A program made the translations under genes and the position numbers. DNA of 64,000 bases. It comes from Clostridiales bacterium (GTDB lineage Bacteria; Bacillota; Clostridia; Lachnospirales; Lachnospiraceae). The stretch covers positions 62,001 through 126,000 of the forward strand of contig JAJQAC010000087.1 of NCBI GenBank assembly GCA_021204025.1. Reading direction: 5' to 3'. Within the stretch, counting starts at the first letter, position 1. Each line of letters begins with the position of its first letter. This document shows, piece by piece, positions 26,606 through 37,383 of this stretch. The notes below the pieces were generated by a model. That model was not told the origin of the DNA. It worked only from the letters and a program-made list of their open reading frames with translations, and made no database searches.

Positions 26606-26781
26606 AAAATCTACCTCCTTAAATTTTAATTCAATACTCCATATCCCCCCGGTCTTTTCCATGCCGGTTTTAATTGTTGTTCTTATTTTATCTGGCAATC
26701 ATGACCAAACTGTGAATTAATTATAACAAAACGCAAGCAAAAATTCTACAATACTCTTACAATTCCTCAAGAATTGATAAC

Positions 26782-26814
26782 AAAACCGGACAAAAGACTT
26801 CATCTCCTGTCCGG
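26782..26814 (-). terminator. Terminator after murA
   Basis: On the minus strand, CCGGACA and TGTCCGG (26808-26814 and 26786-26792) pair perfectly around a 15-nt loop and are followed by TTTTGTT. It lies about 30 bases past the murA stop. Confidence 0.75.
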
Positions 26815-26844
26815 CACTTTTTGCTTTTTGCACAATTTTCGCTT

Positions 26845-28140
26845 TTATCCGACCTTCAGCCGGAATTTCTTCGCTTCTCTCTCACAGTCGACACACTCAA
26901 TGCAGGCTCCGAGATGCCTCAGCTTCTCATCCAGGCGCTCATACCCTCTCTGGATATATCCGATCTCATCAACGGTAGTAAAGCCCCGCGCCGCCAGCCC
27001 TGCCAGTACCAACGCCGCTCCTGCCCGCAGATCCGGCGCCTCTACCTGAGCTCCGCAAAAGTTTTTTACCCCTTCGATCACGGCGACATTTCCCTCCACC
27101 ATCTTGATATTGCCGCCCATCCGTGTAAGCTCGTCAACATATTTAAAACGATTTTCAAAAATACTTTCCGTAATAATGCTGATCCCGTCAACCAGCGCCA
27201 GCGTCACCGCCATCTGCGGCTGCATATCCGTCGGAAAACCGGGATATGGCAGTGTTTTGATGTTGGTCGGTCTCTGATGCAGCTTTCCTACGACTCGTAC
27301 CGCGTCATCGCCCTCAATGACCTCACAGCCAATCTCAAGAAGTTTTGCCGAAATCGCTTCCAGGTGTTTGGGAATCACATTTCTCACAGTGACATCACCC
27401 CTGGTAACCGCCGCCGCACACATAAACGTACCGGCCTCGATCTGATCCGGTATGATCGAATACTCCGTACCGTGAAGCTGCCGCACACCGCGGATGCGGA
27501 TGATATCGGTACCCGCGCCCTTGATATTCGCGCCCATACTGTTCAGGAAATTTGCCAGATCCACGACATGCGGCTCTTTTGCCGCATTCTCAATCGTCGT
27601 GCGTCCTTCCGCCATCGCAGCCGCCATCATGATGTTGATCGTCGCTCCCACGGAAACAATATCAAGATAAATATGACTGCCCACAAGGTCAATCGCATGC
27701 GCTTTGACCGCTCCGTTTTCAATCTCGATCCTCGCTCCCAATGCCCGGAAGCCTTTCAGGTGCTGATCAATCGGTCTGCTTCCGATATTACAGCCACCGG
27801 GAAGCGGAACCTCGGCGCTCTTATATTTGCCAAGAAGAGCCCCGATAAAATAATACGAAGCCCGAATCTTACGGATATAATCATCATCTACCGAAATCTC
27901 GCGAATCGTAGACGCATTAATCTTTACAACATGTCGGTCAAGCCTGTCCACTCTTGCGCCAATCTTCTGAATTGCCTCAAGCATTACATTAATATCACGG
28001 ACATCCGGAAGATTGTCAATCAGAACATCTTCATCTGTCATAATGGCTGCTGCCAGAATACCAAGCGCGGCATTTTTCGCTCCGCTGATCATCACATCCC
28101 CCACCAGCGGGTTGCCGCCTTTCATGATATACTGTTCCAT
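26845..28140 (-). CDS. murA: UDP-N-acetylglucosamine 1-carboxyvinyltransferase
   Basis: A 431-residue cytoplasmic enzyme that transfers enolpyruvate from PEP to UDP-GlcNAc, the first committed step of peptidoglycan synthesis. The N-terminal SGAKNAALGI (substrate-binding Lys/Asn) and the active-site cysteine in LPGGCNIGSRPID are present, so the fosfomycin-reactive Cys is kept. GFPTDMQPQ and the EPSP-type inside-out barrel repeats are clear. The start at 28140 has GAGGTG upstream. It is monocistronic between its own promoter and terminator. Clostridia often have two copies; which one this is cannot be told. Confidence 0.95.
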   Translation of the reverse strand: MEQYIMKGGNPLVGDVMISGAKNAALGILAAAIMTDEDVLIDNLPDVRDINVMLEAIQKIGARVDRLDRHVVKINASTIREISVDDDYIRKIRASYYFIGALLGKYKSAEVPLPGGCNIGSRPIDQHLKGFRALGARIEIENGAVKAHAIDLVGSHIYLDIVSVGATINIMMAAAMAEGRTTIENAAKEPHVVDLANFLNSMGANIKGAGTDIIRIRGVRQLHGTEYSIIPDQIEAGTFMCAAAVTRGDVTVRNVIPKHLEAISAKLLEIGCEVIEGDDAVRVVGKLHQRPTNIKTLPYPGFPTDMQPQMAVTLALVDGISIITESIFENRFKYVDELTRMGGNIKMVEGNVAVIEGVKNFCGAQVEAPDLRAGAALVLAGLAARGFTTVDEIGYIQRGYERLDEKLRHLGACIECVDCEREAKKFRLKVG

Positions 28141-28282
28141 CCCTGCACCTCTATCTAAACGAAATAAAAACCCTAAACGAAAAGAAAACATTTTCTTTTC
28201 TGCTTCTTTTTATCTATCGGACAATCGCCGTTTATTGCCAAAGAATTACAAAAATATTAAATAATATTTAAACCATTCCCTT

Positions 28283-28310
28283 ATTATACCATAGATCAGG
28301 AATTTGTAAA
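28283..28310 (-). promoter_or_regulatory. murA promoter
   Basis: TTTACA (28305-28310) and TATAAT (28283-28288) are 16 bases apart with a TGG extended -10 context. The leader is about 135 nt. Confidence 0.8.
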
Positions 28311-28342
28311 GCCCCGGCTCATGGCGCCCGGTCCCTTCAGGC

Positions 28343-30814
28343 TCACGGCAACTGCACAGCGCAGATAAAATCATTTCCCAGTCTCCGGAAATACTCGGTA
28401 CTGTCATTGATCCCCGCCTTAAAGCTCGTACCGCCTGATGGCTGATAAACTGTCACATTGTACGCATCATAACCACTTAAAACCACATAAGCACCTTCCT
28501 GTGTATATCCCAGTACCGGCATTCCCTTCCCAATGAAATACAGAAGCTGCTGCATGGAGCAATCGCGCGCATCCAGGAGTACCACGCCATCACTAAAGCT
28601 CCGACTCTCCGTAAAATCTTCAAGATGTTTCTCCATCAGCGCAATGGCAGCGTCCACGTTACTCACCGACGCCGCATCCGGGCGATCCACACGATCCCAC
28701 AGCACATTTTCATTCTGATCCGTCACAAAACCCATTCTCTCATATGCCAGTGACAATGCCTCTGAAAAGCTCGTCGTCACACCAGTCAGACGTCCGTTTC
28801 CATACGCGTAAAAGCACATACCTGCCAGGTCGTAGACCGATGTGAGTTCCAACCGGTCAGATCCTCCGGAGACCAGCCTCCCCGGTGAACTAACCCGGAT
28901 ATTACGAGTCCCTGATATCTCCTGATCCAGCTGAACAAAATAAACTTTTCCTTTATCCTGTGACGCATACCAGCCGATTCCCTCCATATCACCTGCGCCT
29001 ACATCCATATTACAGACAATCGTATCCTCCTGCGCTCCGGTATATCCGCCCCCGTAGCTGCGCGTCACACGGTGCAAATGGATACGACTTTCATCCACCT
29101 CGACACCAGCGACATAATAGCCCGCCTTCTCATAACGGGTCTCTACCTGCATTTCATCATTCATAATCTCAACCGCATACATCGGCAGATCGACGGTACG
29201 GCCATTCTCTGTCCACAACGCGTCCGCTCCCGCCAGGCCATATACCAGATCACCGCCAACAAAGCCCAGCACACGGACAAATTCATTTTCTGTCTCACCG
29301 CAGATATCCTTTCTTTCTCCGGTCTCCAGATCCAGCAGATGAACGATATGCGCGTCATAGGCCCCGCCCTCCTGCCAGGCAATTCTTGACTGATCGGAGC
29401 TGACCGCGAAGCTTCCGTCCTGCAGCGCATCCGCAAGGACCATCGTCTCATTACTGGTACAGTCAATTCCGAAAACGGCATGATCCAGATACAGATAAAG
29501 CATATCGTTTTCCGATTGATACGATAAAGTATCCATATCCATCTTTAATTTTTCATAGCGGCAGTTCACCGGAATGAAAAAAAGTTCTCTCAGACTATTG
29601 GATGACTCGTCATAATGATACCCTGCAATGCCAAATTCGCCTTCATGGCTTCCTCTGTTATGATATCCATAAACCAGAAAATTCATATCGCCATTATCTT
29701 CCACCCCAAGGATACGGATATCATGCTCCCGATGGTCACTGCGCAGATCATTTTCCTCACTGCGGAAAGAAAAAATCCGCACCGCACGGCGCTCTCTCTG
29801 CTGATAACACCACAAATCCCTGTTTGCGCGAAACGCCAGCACCTGTCCGTCCGGACTCTTTGTCACGCTGATCTCATCGTCATTGCCGATGCCAATCATC
29901 AACCGCTTCCCGGAAAAATCCTCCTGTTCTCCGGTTACTACCTGATTTACCTTACGCTCATAATCCATCATGTAGGTACGGATCTCATTCCATTTCATTG
30001 TGAAATTTTCTTCCACTTCGTAAATCTCTGTTCTCCCGGAATCTGTCACTCTGGATGCCATATAGGACAAAGTTACACTGCTGACCCGACCATGTTTTTC
30101 CCGCAGGGAAACCTGTACGTCTCCCACAGGCTGCATCTTAAGTCTTCCCCATGTCAGCTGCGAAAAGCTCGAACGAATCGTCGTCGTCCCAAAACTGCTG
30201 TTGTCCTCCATATCATTCGTTTCCAGATACGTGACCAGTCCCCTGGCCTCATCATAGGAAAAAGTCTTCGCAGAAAAATCAACCGCAAGATTAATCATTG
30301 ACTCAACCGCAGTATCATCCGTCCAGACAATTCTTGTATAATAATAAACACTTTCTCCGCCGATTTTCAGCTCCAGACGAAGCAGATATTCATGATCTCT
30401 CGTCAGAAGATTCTGGATCGGCAGACGCGCCGTAATCTCTCCATCCTGAATATCCCAGTCCTCCAGCTCTGTATTTTCTACCAGACGCTCCAGATCCAGG
30501 CTCCGGATCTCATAACAGATTGCCTGCACCGATCCGCTACTCCCCACCACATCAATGATCAACCCCCGATCCTCGGGCAGCACAGTCAGACTGTCCCTTA
30601 CGCGCACATTTCCCATATCCTGCCGGAATCCATACATCGGATTCATCCTGCGTCCGTACATCTCAGTATATACTACAGGAAGCGTAGATTCTCCCATTGC
30701 CGTATAAGACGACGGATCCGCAGCTTTTTTTCCAAGGTTCCAGATCATATATCCCGCAAGAGCAATCACAAAAATAAAAAACAGGATCGCCCCTTTTTTT
30801 AATATTCGAATCAT
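28343..30814 (-). CDS. Membrane-anchored 823-residue protein of unknown function
   Basis: I do not recognise a named family for the whole protein. Residues 8-26 are one membrane helix preceded by basic residues, so the bulk should face outside. The middle (about 320-680) has repeated short beta motifs (SPDGQVLAFRANRDLWCY, SSDQSRIAWQEG, VHLLDLETGERKD) that suggest a TolB/WD-like propeller. The last 78 residues resemble a C39-type papain fold: Cys752 in DARDCSMQQLLYFI, and VVLSGYDAYNVTVYQP where active members have a His before VVxGYD. Here that His is Tyr, so it may be a non-catalytic binder. The start follows GAGGTG. It stands alone, divergent from the DUF5688 gene. Confidence 0.7.
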   Translation of the reverse strand: MIRILKKGAILFFIFVIALAGYMIWNLGKKAADPSSYTAMGESTLPVVYTEMYGRRMNPMYGFRQDMGNVRVRDSLTVLPEDRGLIIDVVGSSGSVQAICYEIRSLDLERLVENTELEDWDIQDGEITARLPIQNLLTRDHEYLLRLELKIGGESVYYYTRIVWTDDTAVESMINLAVDFSAKTFSYDEARGLVTYLETNDMEDNSSFGTTTIRSSFSQLTWGRLKMQPVGDVQVSLREKHGRVSSVTLSYMASRVTDSGRTEIYEVEENFTMKWNEIRTYMMDYERKVNQVVTGEQEDFSGKRLMIGIGNDDEISVTKSPDGQVLAFRANRDLWCYQQRERRAVRIFSFRSEENDLRSDHREHDIRILGVEDNGDMNFLVYGYHNRGSHEGEFGIAGYHYDESSNSLRELFFIPVNCRYEKLKMDMDTLSYQSENDMLYLYLDHAVFGIDCTSNETMVLADALQDGSFAVSSDQSRIAWQEGGAYDAHIVHLLDLETGERKDICGETENEFVRVLGFVGGDLVYGLAGADALWTENGRTVDLPMYAVEIMNDEMQVETRYEKAGYYVAGVEVDESRIHLHRVTRSYGGGYTGAQEDTIVCNMDVGAGDMEGIGWYASQDKGKVYFVQLDQEISGTRNIRVSSPGRLVSGGSDRLELTSVYDLAGMCFYAYGNGRLTGVTTSFSEALSLAYERMGFVTDQNENVLWDRVDRPDAASVSNVDAAIALMEKHLEDFTESRSFSDGVVLLDARDCSMQQLLYFIGKGMPVLGYTQEGAYVVLSGYDAYNVTVYQPSGGTSFKAGINDSTEYFRRLGNDFICAVQLP

Positions 30815-30917
30815 AAAACAGCTTCACCTCGAAAGTTATCTTAACGTTTTTTTCTTCGATCTGCAAGCCTTATGATCGGAGAAGAAGAAAAAATGTCTTT
30901 CCGGAAAAATTTAGCTC

Positions 30918-30946
30918 TTGCCAAAGCCGGTTCCATCCGCTATAAT
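30918..30946 (+). promoter_or_regulatory. Promoter for the DUF5688 gene
   Basis: TTGCCA (30918-30923) and a perfect TATAAT (30941-30946) are 17 bases apart, with a leader of about 115 nt before the ATG at 31070. Confidence 0.8.
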
Positions 30947-31069
30947 GAGGCTTACCGAAAGTTTCACCAGAAATTTTCGACTTCTGATACTCTTCGTTTC
31001 AAAAGTTTCTAGTGTTCCATCATTTATTTTTCATCCATCTAATTTCATATTGCAATAGGAGGTATTTTT

Positions 31070-32002
31070 ATGAATTATGAAACCTTTCTGGAAACAGTCA
31101 GAGAACTGCTGCAGGCGCAGCTTGGTCCCGAGCACCATCTGGAGATCCATAAGGTTCCCAAAAACAACGGTGTCATGCTTGACGGTATCAGCGACCATCA
31201 TCCTTCAAGCCCACTGGCCCCGACCGTTTATCTTAACTCTTATTATTCTCAATATGATCACGGCGAAATGACCCTCGAAGAAATCTGTGAAGACATCCTG
31301 CGAATATTTCTGAATCATCCCACTCCGGACGGCATATGTGCGGAAGATTTTTCTGACATTCAGAAAATGCGTCCTCTGATCATGATGAAGCTGATCCACA
31401 GCGAATCCAACCAGGCTCTTTTAAAGGATACCCCTCATATCCCTTATCTCGATCTTTCTATCGTCTTTTATATCTCACTGGAACGCTCCGAGCACGGCCA
31501 GCTCACCATTCTCATTCGCCAGGAATATCTCAGACAATGGAATATGGATCAGTACGATCTGCTCCGGCTTGCGATGGAAAATACCCCTCTCGCCTACCCG
31601 GCTGAAATACACAGCATGTCACATATCCTTATGGGCGTCGCAAAGGATCATCTCAATACAGATTATGATGACGAATCCCTGCGGGATCTGTTAGAAGATG
31701 ATGAAGCTGCCTCCTCGCTCTATGTGCTCACCAATTCTTCCGGCATCTACGGCGCTGCCTGTATGCTTTACCGGAAAATATTAAAAAATTTCGCGGATCT
31801 CCTGAACCGGGATCTGATCATCATTCCATCCAGTGTACATGAAGTTCTCCTTGCACCGCTGGAACTTGGCATCGATCTGAACGAGCTGAACCATATCATA
31901 TCAGTCATTAATCAAAGTGAAGTATCTCAGGAAGACCGGCTGTCCAATCACGTCTATCAGTATAATCGCCTGTCTGACGATATATCGATTCCCGCATTCT
32001 GA
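31070..32002 (+). CDS. DUF5688 family protein
   Basis: A 310-residue soluble protein without signal or membrane segments. The layout (an N-terminal VYLNSYYSQYDHGEMTLEEI segment, a central YLDLSIVFYISLE strand region, and a C-terminal LIIIPSSVHEVLLAP) matches the DUF5688 family, which is common in gut Lachnospiraceae and has no known function. AGGAGG precedes the ATG by eight bases, with a good promoter upstream. It is a single gene between divergent and convergent neighbours, so context gives no hint. No nuclease, kinase or binding motif was seen. Confidence 0.82.
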   Translation: MNYETFLETVRELLQAQLGPEHHLEIHKVPKNNGVMLDGISDHHPSSPLAPTVYLNSYYSQYDHGEMTLEEICEDILRIFLNHPTPDGICAEDFSDIQKMRPLIMMKLIHSESNQALLKDTPHIPYLDLSIVFYISLERSEHGQLTILIRQEYLRQWNMDQYDLLRLAMENTPLAYPAEIHSMSHILMGVAKDHLNTDYDDESLRDLLEDDEAASSLYVLTNSSGIYGAACMLYRKILKNFADLLNRDLIIIPSSVHEVLLAPLELGIDLNELNHIISVINQSEVSQEDRLSNHVYQYNRLSDDISIPAF

Positions 32003-32117
32003 TCGTTTTTTCTGCATAAACGGGTCAGATAAACTACCGGCGGTCAGGTTCCAACCTCCCGTCTCCCCGGAAGTATTGATTCTCCATGTCTGATCCGGCC
32101 GCCTGACTCTCGCCTGT

Positions 32118-34112
32118 CTAAAGTTCCAGCAGCATCTCTTTAATCTGAATCATCCGGTCACGCAGCTCAGCCGCCGCCTCAAAATTCAGCTCAGCCGCTG
32201 CCTGACGCATCTTCTTTTCCAGCTTCTTTGCCAACGCCAGAAGTTCCTTCGCATCCATGGATTCCAGATCCTTTTCATTTGCATTGGCCGGGCTTTCCGC
32301 CGCCTTTGATATGGCGATCAGATCCCTCACTGCTTTTTTGATGCTTGTCGGCGTGATTCCATGTTCCTGATTATATTTTTGCTGAATCGCGCGGCGGCGG
32401 TTGGTCTCCTCGATCGCCCGCCGCATCGAATCGGTGATCGTATCCGCATACATGATCACATGCCCGTCCACATTACGGGCGGCGCGGCCTACTGTCTGGA
32501 TCAGGGAGGTTTCCGATCGCAGGAAACCTTCCTTATCCGCATCCAGAATCGCCACCAGAGAGATCTCCGGAATATCCAGACCCTCACGGAGAAGGTTAAT
32601 GCCGACTAACACATCAAAAACATCCATCCGCATATCGCGGATGATCTCCGCCCGTTCCAGAGTATCAATGTCAGAGTGCAGGTATTTGACACGGATATCC
32701 ACATCCCGCATATAATCGGTCAGATCCTCCGCCATACGCTTCGTCAGCGTCGTGATCAGAACCTTATTATGTTTTGCTGTTTCTTTGCGAATCTCTCCGA
32801 TCAGATCATCGATCTGCCCCTCTACCGGACGCACCGAGATCTCCAGATCCAGCAGACCGGTCGGACGGATAATCTGTTCCACGCGGGCCATCTCATGTTC
32901 TGCTTCATACACATTCGGCGTTGCAGAAACAAACATCATCTGATCAATCTTACTCTCAAACTCTGCAAAATTTAACGGCCGGTTATCCAGTGCCGACGGC
33001 AGACGAAAACCATAATCTACCAGTGTCTGCTTTCTTGAGCGATCCCCAAAATACATCCCCCGCACCTGGGGGAGTGTAATATGAGACTCATCCACAATCA
33101 TCAGCAGATCATCCGGAAAATAGTCGATCAGCGTCCATGGCGGCGCTCCCGGTTTCCCAAAGGCCAGATGACGGGAATAGTTTTCAATGCCGGAGCAAAA
33201 CCCGGTTTCGCGCATCATTTCCACATCGTAATTGGTCCTCTCCGAGATCCGCTGCGCTTCAAGAAGTTTATCATTACTCTTAAAATACTCTACCCGCTCC
33301 TTGAGCTCCTCCAGAATATTCTCTGTAGCAAGCTGCATCTTTTCTTTCGGCACCACATAATGAGACGCCGGGAAGATTGCCACATGACCAAGCTGATACC
33401 GCACTTCCCCGGTGAGAGAATCAATCTCACTGATCCGGTCAATCTCGTCGCCGAAGAACTCAATCCGATACGCCTCACTCCCGGAGTAGGCCGGATAAAC
33501 TTCCAGCACATCGCCATGGACACGAAACGTACCGCGGTGAAAATCCATATCATTGCGATTATACTGAATTTCGATCAGCTTACGCACGATATCATCACGA
33601 TCCCGTTCCATACCCGGACGCAGAGAAATAACCATCTCCTTATAATCAATGGGCGAGCCAAGTCCATAAATGCAGGATACGGATGCCACAATGATCACAT
33701 CCCGGCGTTCTGACAGTGCCGCAGTCGCTGAATGACGCAGCTTATCAATCTCATCATTGATTGCAGAATCTTTCTCAATGTAGGTGTCCGTTGAAGGGAC
33801 ATAAGCTTCTGGCTGGTAGTAGTCATAGTAGGACACAAAATATTCGACCGCGTTCTCAGGGAAAAATTCCTTGAACTCGCCGTACAACTGCGCGGCAAGG
33901 GTTTTATTGTGCGCAATTACCAAAGTCGGCCGGTTGAGCTGCTCGATGACATTGGCCATCGTGAAGGTCTTACCGGAACCCGTAACCCCCAGTAAAGTCT
34001 GGAATTGATTGCCTTCTTTGAAGCCTTTGACCAGCTCGGCGATGGCCTGTGGCTGGTCGCCGGTGGGCTGGTACTCGCTGTGTAGGATGAAAGGTTTTTG
34101 TTCACTTTGCAC
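32118..34112 (-). CDS. uvrB: Excinuclease ABC subunit B
   Basis: A 664-residue DNA helicase-like subunit that verifies damage and hands it to UvrC in nucleotide excision repair. Walker A is GVTGSGKT (near 45). The damage-probing beta hairpin is [12 protein letters not shown]. Helicase motifs [19 protein letters not shown] and QTVGRAARN follow, and a C-terminal UVR helical hairpin ([14 protein letters not shown]). The start is the GTG at 34112, because GGAGGTGAT lies eight bases upstream; the ATG at 34211 would add 33 residues foreign to UvrB. uvrA is not adjacent. The accessory island begins right upstream of this gene. Confidence 0.96.
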   Translation of the reverse strand: MQSEQKPFILHSEYQPTGDQPQAIAELVKGFKEGNQFQTLLGVTGSGKTFTMANVIEQLNRPTLVIAHNKTLAAQLYGEFKEFFPENAVEYFVSYYDYYQPEAYVPSTDTYIEKDSAINDEIDKLRHSATAALSERRDVIIVASVSCIYGLGSPIDYKEMVISLRPGMERDRDDIVRKLIEIQYNRNDMDFHRGTFRVHGDVLEVYPAYSGSEAYRIEFFGDEIDRISEIDSLTGEVRYQLGHVAIFPASHYVVPKEKMQLATENILEELKERVEYFKSNDKLLEAQRISERTNYDVEMMRETGFCSGIENYSRHLAFGKPGAPPWTLIDYFPDDLLMIVDESHITLPQVRGMYFGDRSRKQTLVDYGFRLPSALDNRPLNFAEFESKIDQMMFVSATPNVYEAEHEMARVEQIIRPTGLLDLEISVRPVEGQIDDLIGEIRKETAKHNKVLITTLTKRMAEDLTDYMRDVDIRVKYLHSDIDTLERAEIIRDMRMDVFDVLVGINLLREGLDIPEISLVAILDADKEGFLRSETSLIQTVGRAARNVDGHVIMYADTITDSMRRAIEETNRRRAIQQKYNQEHGITPTSIKKAVRDLIAISKAAESPANANEKDLESMDAKELLALAKKLEKKMRQAAAELNFEAAAELRDRMIQIKEMLLEL

Positions 34113-34303
34113 AAAAATCACCTCCGAAAATCTTATCGTAAAAACCTGCGTTATGGTTGAAAATTGTTGCGAAGCGGAGAATTTCTCTGTCTTACAGGCG
34201 AACTTTTTCACTCATTACGAATGAAGGTCACCTGAATCATGTTTTTCATACACAAAAAATTAAAATCCCGCTATGTAAGCCTTTGATCAGTTCATGGCTC
34301 AAG

Positions 34304-37291
34304 TCAAACCATCCTCTGTCCCCAATACTTATCGTTTCCAAACGTCATTTCTAAAAGCTCCGTAGCTATCCCTCTGTCCGACACACGCATCAGATTATCC
34401 TCCACATCCTCTTTTCCAAGGAAATTCAAACTTCCATACCACACAAGCTCCCTGTCAATGATGCAGTAATGCGTACAGTAATCTTCTACGAGATTCATTT
34501 CAAATCCTGCATTTCGCATCCGCTCCTGTAACTCCATCCAGTACGCGCTGTCACCAAAGCCATACATATCCGGTTTCCAAGTAACAATAATAACCTTCAG
34601 GCCATTTAACTGCTTTTCCTGTAAAAGATCAATAAATTCATCTACCTTTTTCCCGCTTATCACAGGACTGGAGAGGATAATTTCCGCCCGAGCCACAAGC
34701 AAATCCTTTTGATACCTGTCATAGTAAGTTTCTGCGTCATAGATAGAACCCGGCAACTTATCTTCTTCTGTATTTTCCACGCAGGCAGCCTCTGAATACA
34801 TATCGTAACCGATCTGTTTATACGCTTTCAAACGCTTATAATACATTTTTTCAAACATGTCAATATGACTGTCTACATAATCATATATGATAACATCTTT
34901 CTTGCCCTCATAATCCCTGTTCAGCCGACCGGCATATTGCTCCACGACATTCTTCCCTGATACAGGCGTCGCCATTATCAACGTGTCTAAGCGCGGATAG
35001 TCAAAGCCCTCACCGACTAATTTTCCGGTTCCAATCAGGATCATGCTTTCATCACGCTGAACTTCACTCATCTGAGCAATCATCTCTCTATGTTCTTTTT
35101 TGGAATTTTCACCGGAAAGCAAAAATATCTTATCCGCATATCCTTGTAGTCGGTCAAATAATTTTCTGGAATGGTCAACATATCTTGACAAAATGACCGG
35201 CGTTCTGCCTTCATTCACACATTGTCTGACATCGCGAATGATCATTTCATCACGATCTTCATTATTTCTCAGGATTTCATATGCTTCATTCGGATGCATC
35301 TTTTCACTTCCGAATCGCGGTGCGACCGCTCTGGTGAAACGCGGAATTACCAGATGCGCTATTCCCTGCTCTTTCGCACGATCTTTTGCAGTGAATTTAT
35401 ACCGAACCGGACCAAGAAGCATATAATTAATCTTTTCCAGACCATCACCACGGGCGGGAGTTGCGGTCACTCCATAAACATATTTTGCGCATACCTCCTG
35501 CAAAACATCCACAATCGTATCCGAAGCGGCATGATGGCATTCATCCAGAATTACCAGCCCGTATTGCTTCAGCCTGTCGTGATATTTTCCCTTTTTACAT
35601 AAGGAACCCACCATGGCAATATCCACAATCCCCGTTGTGGTATCCTGCGCACCCTGCAGTCTTCCAATCACACTTTTCCGAACCTTAACTCTTCCGGTCA
35701 GCGTCCGGTATTCCGGCGGTTTCTCATGAATGTCCAGAAAAGTTCCTAATGCATTTTCCCATTGCTCCATCAGAGCCGAAGATTGCAGCAGGATCAGGGT
35801 ATTTACCCCTTTTCTTGCAATCATGTTACAAGCTAACACAGTCTTTCCAAATGCCGTGGCGGCATGTAATATACCCATATCATGCTTTTCTAACGTCTGA
35901 ACGGCCTTCGTCTGGGATTCTTTCAGTTCCCCACGAAACTGAACTGCTATCTGTCGTCCCTCACATCGTTTATCTTCAATTTCAAAGGAAATACCCGCAT
36001 TTTTACAGCGATCTGTGAGCCCATCCAGTAATCCTCTTGGAATCCGGATATATCCATCAACGTCCCTTCCCAGATAAATATAACGCGAATTTTTGAAATT
36101 GGATAGACCAATTGCCTGATTCTTATAAAATACCGGATTGCTGAAAGCTGCCAGCTCCCGAATCTGATTTCGGATCCTCGCAGTAAGATTTGATCCATCC
36201 ACATATAAAGCGTCAGCTATCGTGATCCGCAGAACACCGGTCACATCCTCAGCATGAAATCCCTTTGATTTATTCCATGGATGTTCCTCCGTCTTTTCCG
36301 ATATTTCATCTAATGTAACTGCAGGCAAAGAGCCACAAATACTCCATTCCTTTATCTTCTGCTCGATAAACTCCCTGCTGAGCTTGTCCTTAGATAACAA
36401 AACAGACCATTGATCCGGATAAGCGTTCCAATATTCGTCTACAAATGCGCTGTTCCCATTCTTAAGTGCCTGTCCCTGCAAAGGCAGTGCAATCAGATTT
36501 CCAAAGCCGCCTTTTGGCATATGATCCTGCATGGGAAGCATCCGGTCATAATAACGGAACGATTTTAAATCGACTGACTCTGCGCCCTTCTTCAGAAGCG
36601 CATTTCCAAATTTCCTGGCAAGGACAGCATCAATCTTTCCTTGGAAAAAGATCCACAAATGGGCGCCTCTTCCGGATCTTGACCTTTCCACCAATGCATC
36701 AATTCCATTGATACTGCAAATCTTTCGAAGTGCATTTACTTCCTCTTTTCATACATCATCTGTATTGGCATAATCACGCTTATTTGCTCCTTCTTCATGA
36801 TTATCAAAATCAAACACGATAAATCGACAGGTATCATCAGGGAGGAGCGGATATACTCCGATCACATCTTCCGCCTCTTTCGACAGACCCTTCAGATGTG
36901 CTACGATCTGCCCCGCTCTCAGAGGGATATATGCCGGTGATGTACATGCACTGCATTGTTTACGTTTATCTGTCCTTTTGGGGCACCCTGCTCTCCAGAA
37001 ATTATAACACTGAGGATAATAATTTGCCGTCCCCTTCGACTTCACAAAAGTACGCCTGCTGTATACGTCCGTTCTTCCCCAGAACATCTTAAAGAACTGA
37101 TTGGCATCCTCTTCCGAAAAATCAGTTTTCGGAATGATGCGGCTACTCTGATCCGGAGCATATGCACTGGTTTTGTCAACAATCGTTTCGGATTCAAAAC
37201 TGATACCAGCTTTTACAAGCAGCCCTTTCAGATAGTCATTTTCTTTTTTCAATCTATCAATTTCGGATTTCAGGTTTTCTATTTCAATCAT
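34304..37291 (-). pseudogene. TOTE-type archaeo-eukaryotic primase/helicase, interrupted by one TGA
   Basis: One reading frame of 995 codons runs unbroken except for a TGA at 36749-36751 (codon 181). Order: coiled coil (1-30); Cys cluster (CYNFWRAGCPKRTDKRKQC); primase domain with FDFD catalytic acids (near 165), SRSGRGAH (near 204) and YYDRMLPMQD; helicase with AFGKT (near 480), DECHH (near 583), TATPARGDG and QYAGRLNRDYEG; and a C-terminal PLD-like region (IIDRELVWYGSLNFLG) whose HKD is incomplete. These parts are those of the TOTE conflict-system primase-helicases, inferred anti-element systems. The TGA falls where the family usually has Trp after NTDD, so TGG became TGA. A downstream TTG (36694) could start only a headless helicase. 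Confidence 0.85.
36749..36751 (-). other. In-frame TGA at a Trp position
   Basis: The frame reads NTDDV, TGA, KEEVNALRKI and continues to the end of the helicase. Both sides align with one family protein without loss of residues, so this is a point change and not an indel. Normal stop use of TGA elsewhere (uxaC, mrpC, yjjI) rules out a Trp-TGA code. Confidence 0.85.
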
Positions 37292-37383
37292 GTATCCTGT
37301 TCTCCATTTTTCAAATACTCAACAACACCAGAATTCCGTTTTGATGTACTATATTTTCGATAGAAGGGATTTCCTCACGTTCC

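Noticed and set aside
26821-28158. 445-codon plus-strand frame opposite murA
   Set aside because: It mirrors a certain gene (murA), is His/Arg-rich and lacks a ribosome site.
34113-34211. Longer UvrB start at 34211
   Set aside because: The added residues are unlike UvrB, and GGAGGTGAT sits correctly before the GTG at 34112.
34270-34300. Similarity of sequence near 34275 to the uvrB 5' region (AAGCCTTTGA plus nearby bases) as a duplication or att site
   Set aside because: The match is short and interrupted; it is not enough to define an attachment site.
34304-36694. Helicase as an independent gene starting at the TTG at 36694
   Set aside because: The same frame stays open upstream to the TGA and encodes conserved primase residues; no ribosome site precedes the TTG.
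36749-36751. TGA as selenocysteine or as a Trp codon
   Set aside because: The expected residue is Trp, not Cys/Sec, no SECIS-like hairpin was seen just after it, and TGA ends several core genes here.
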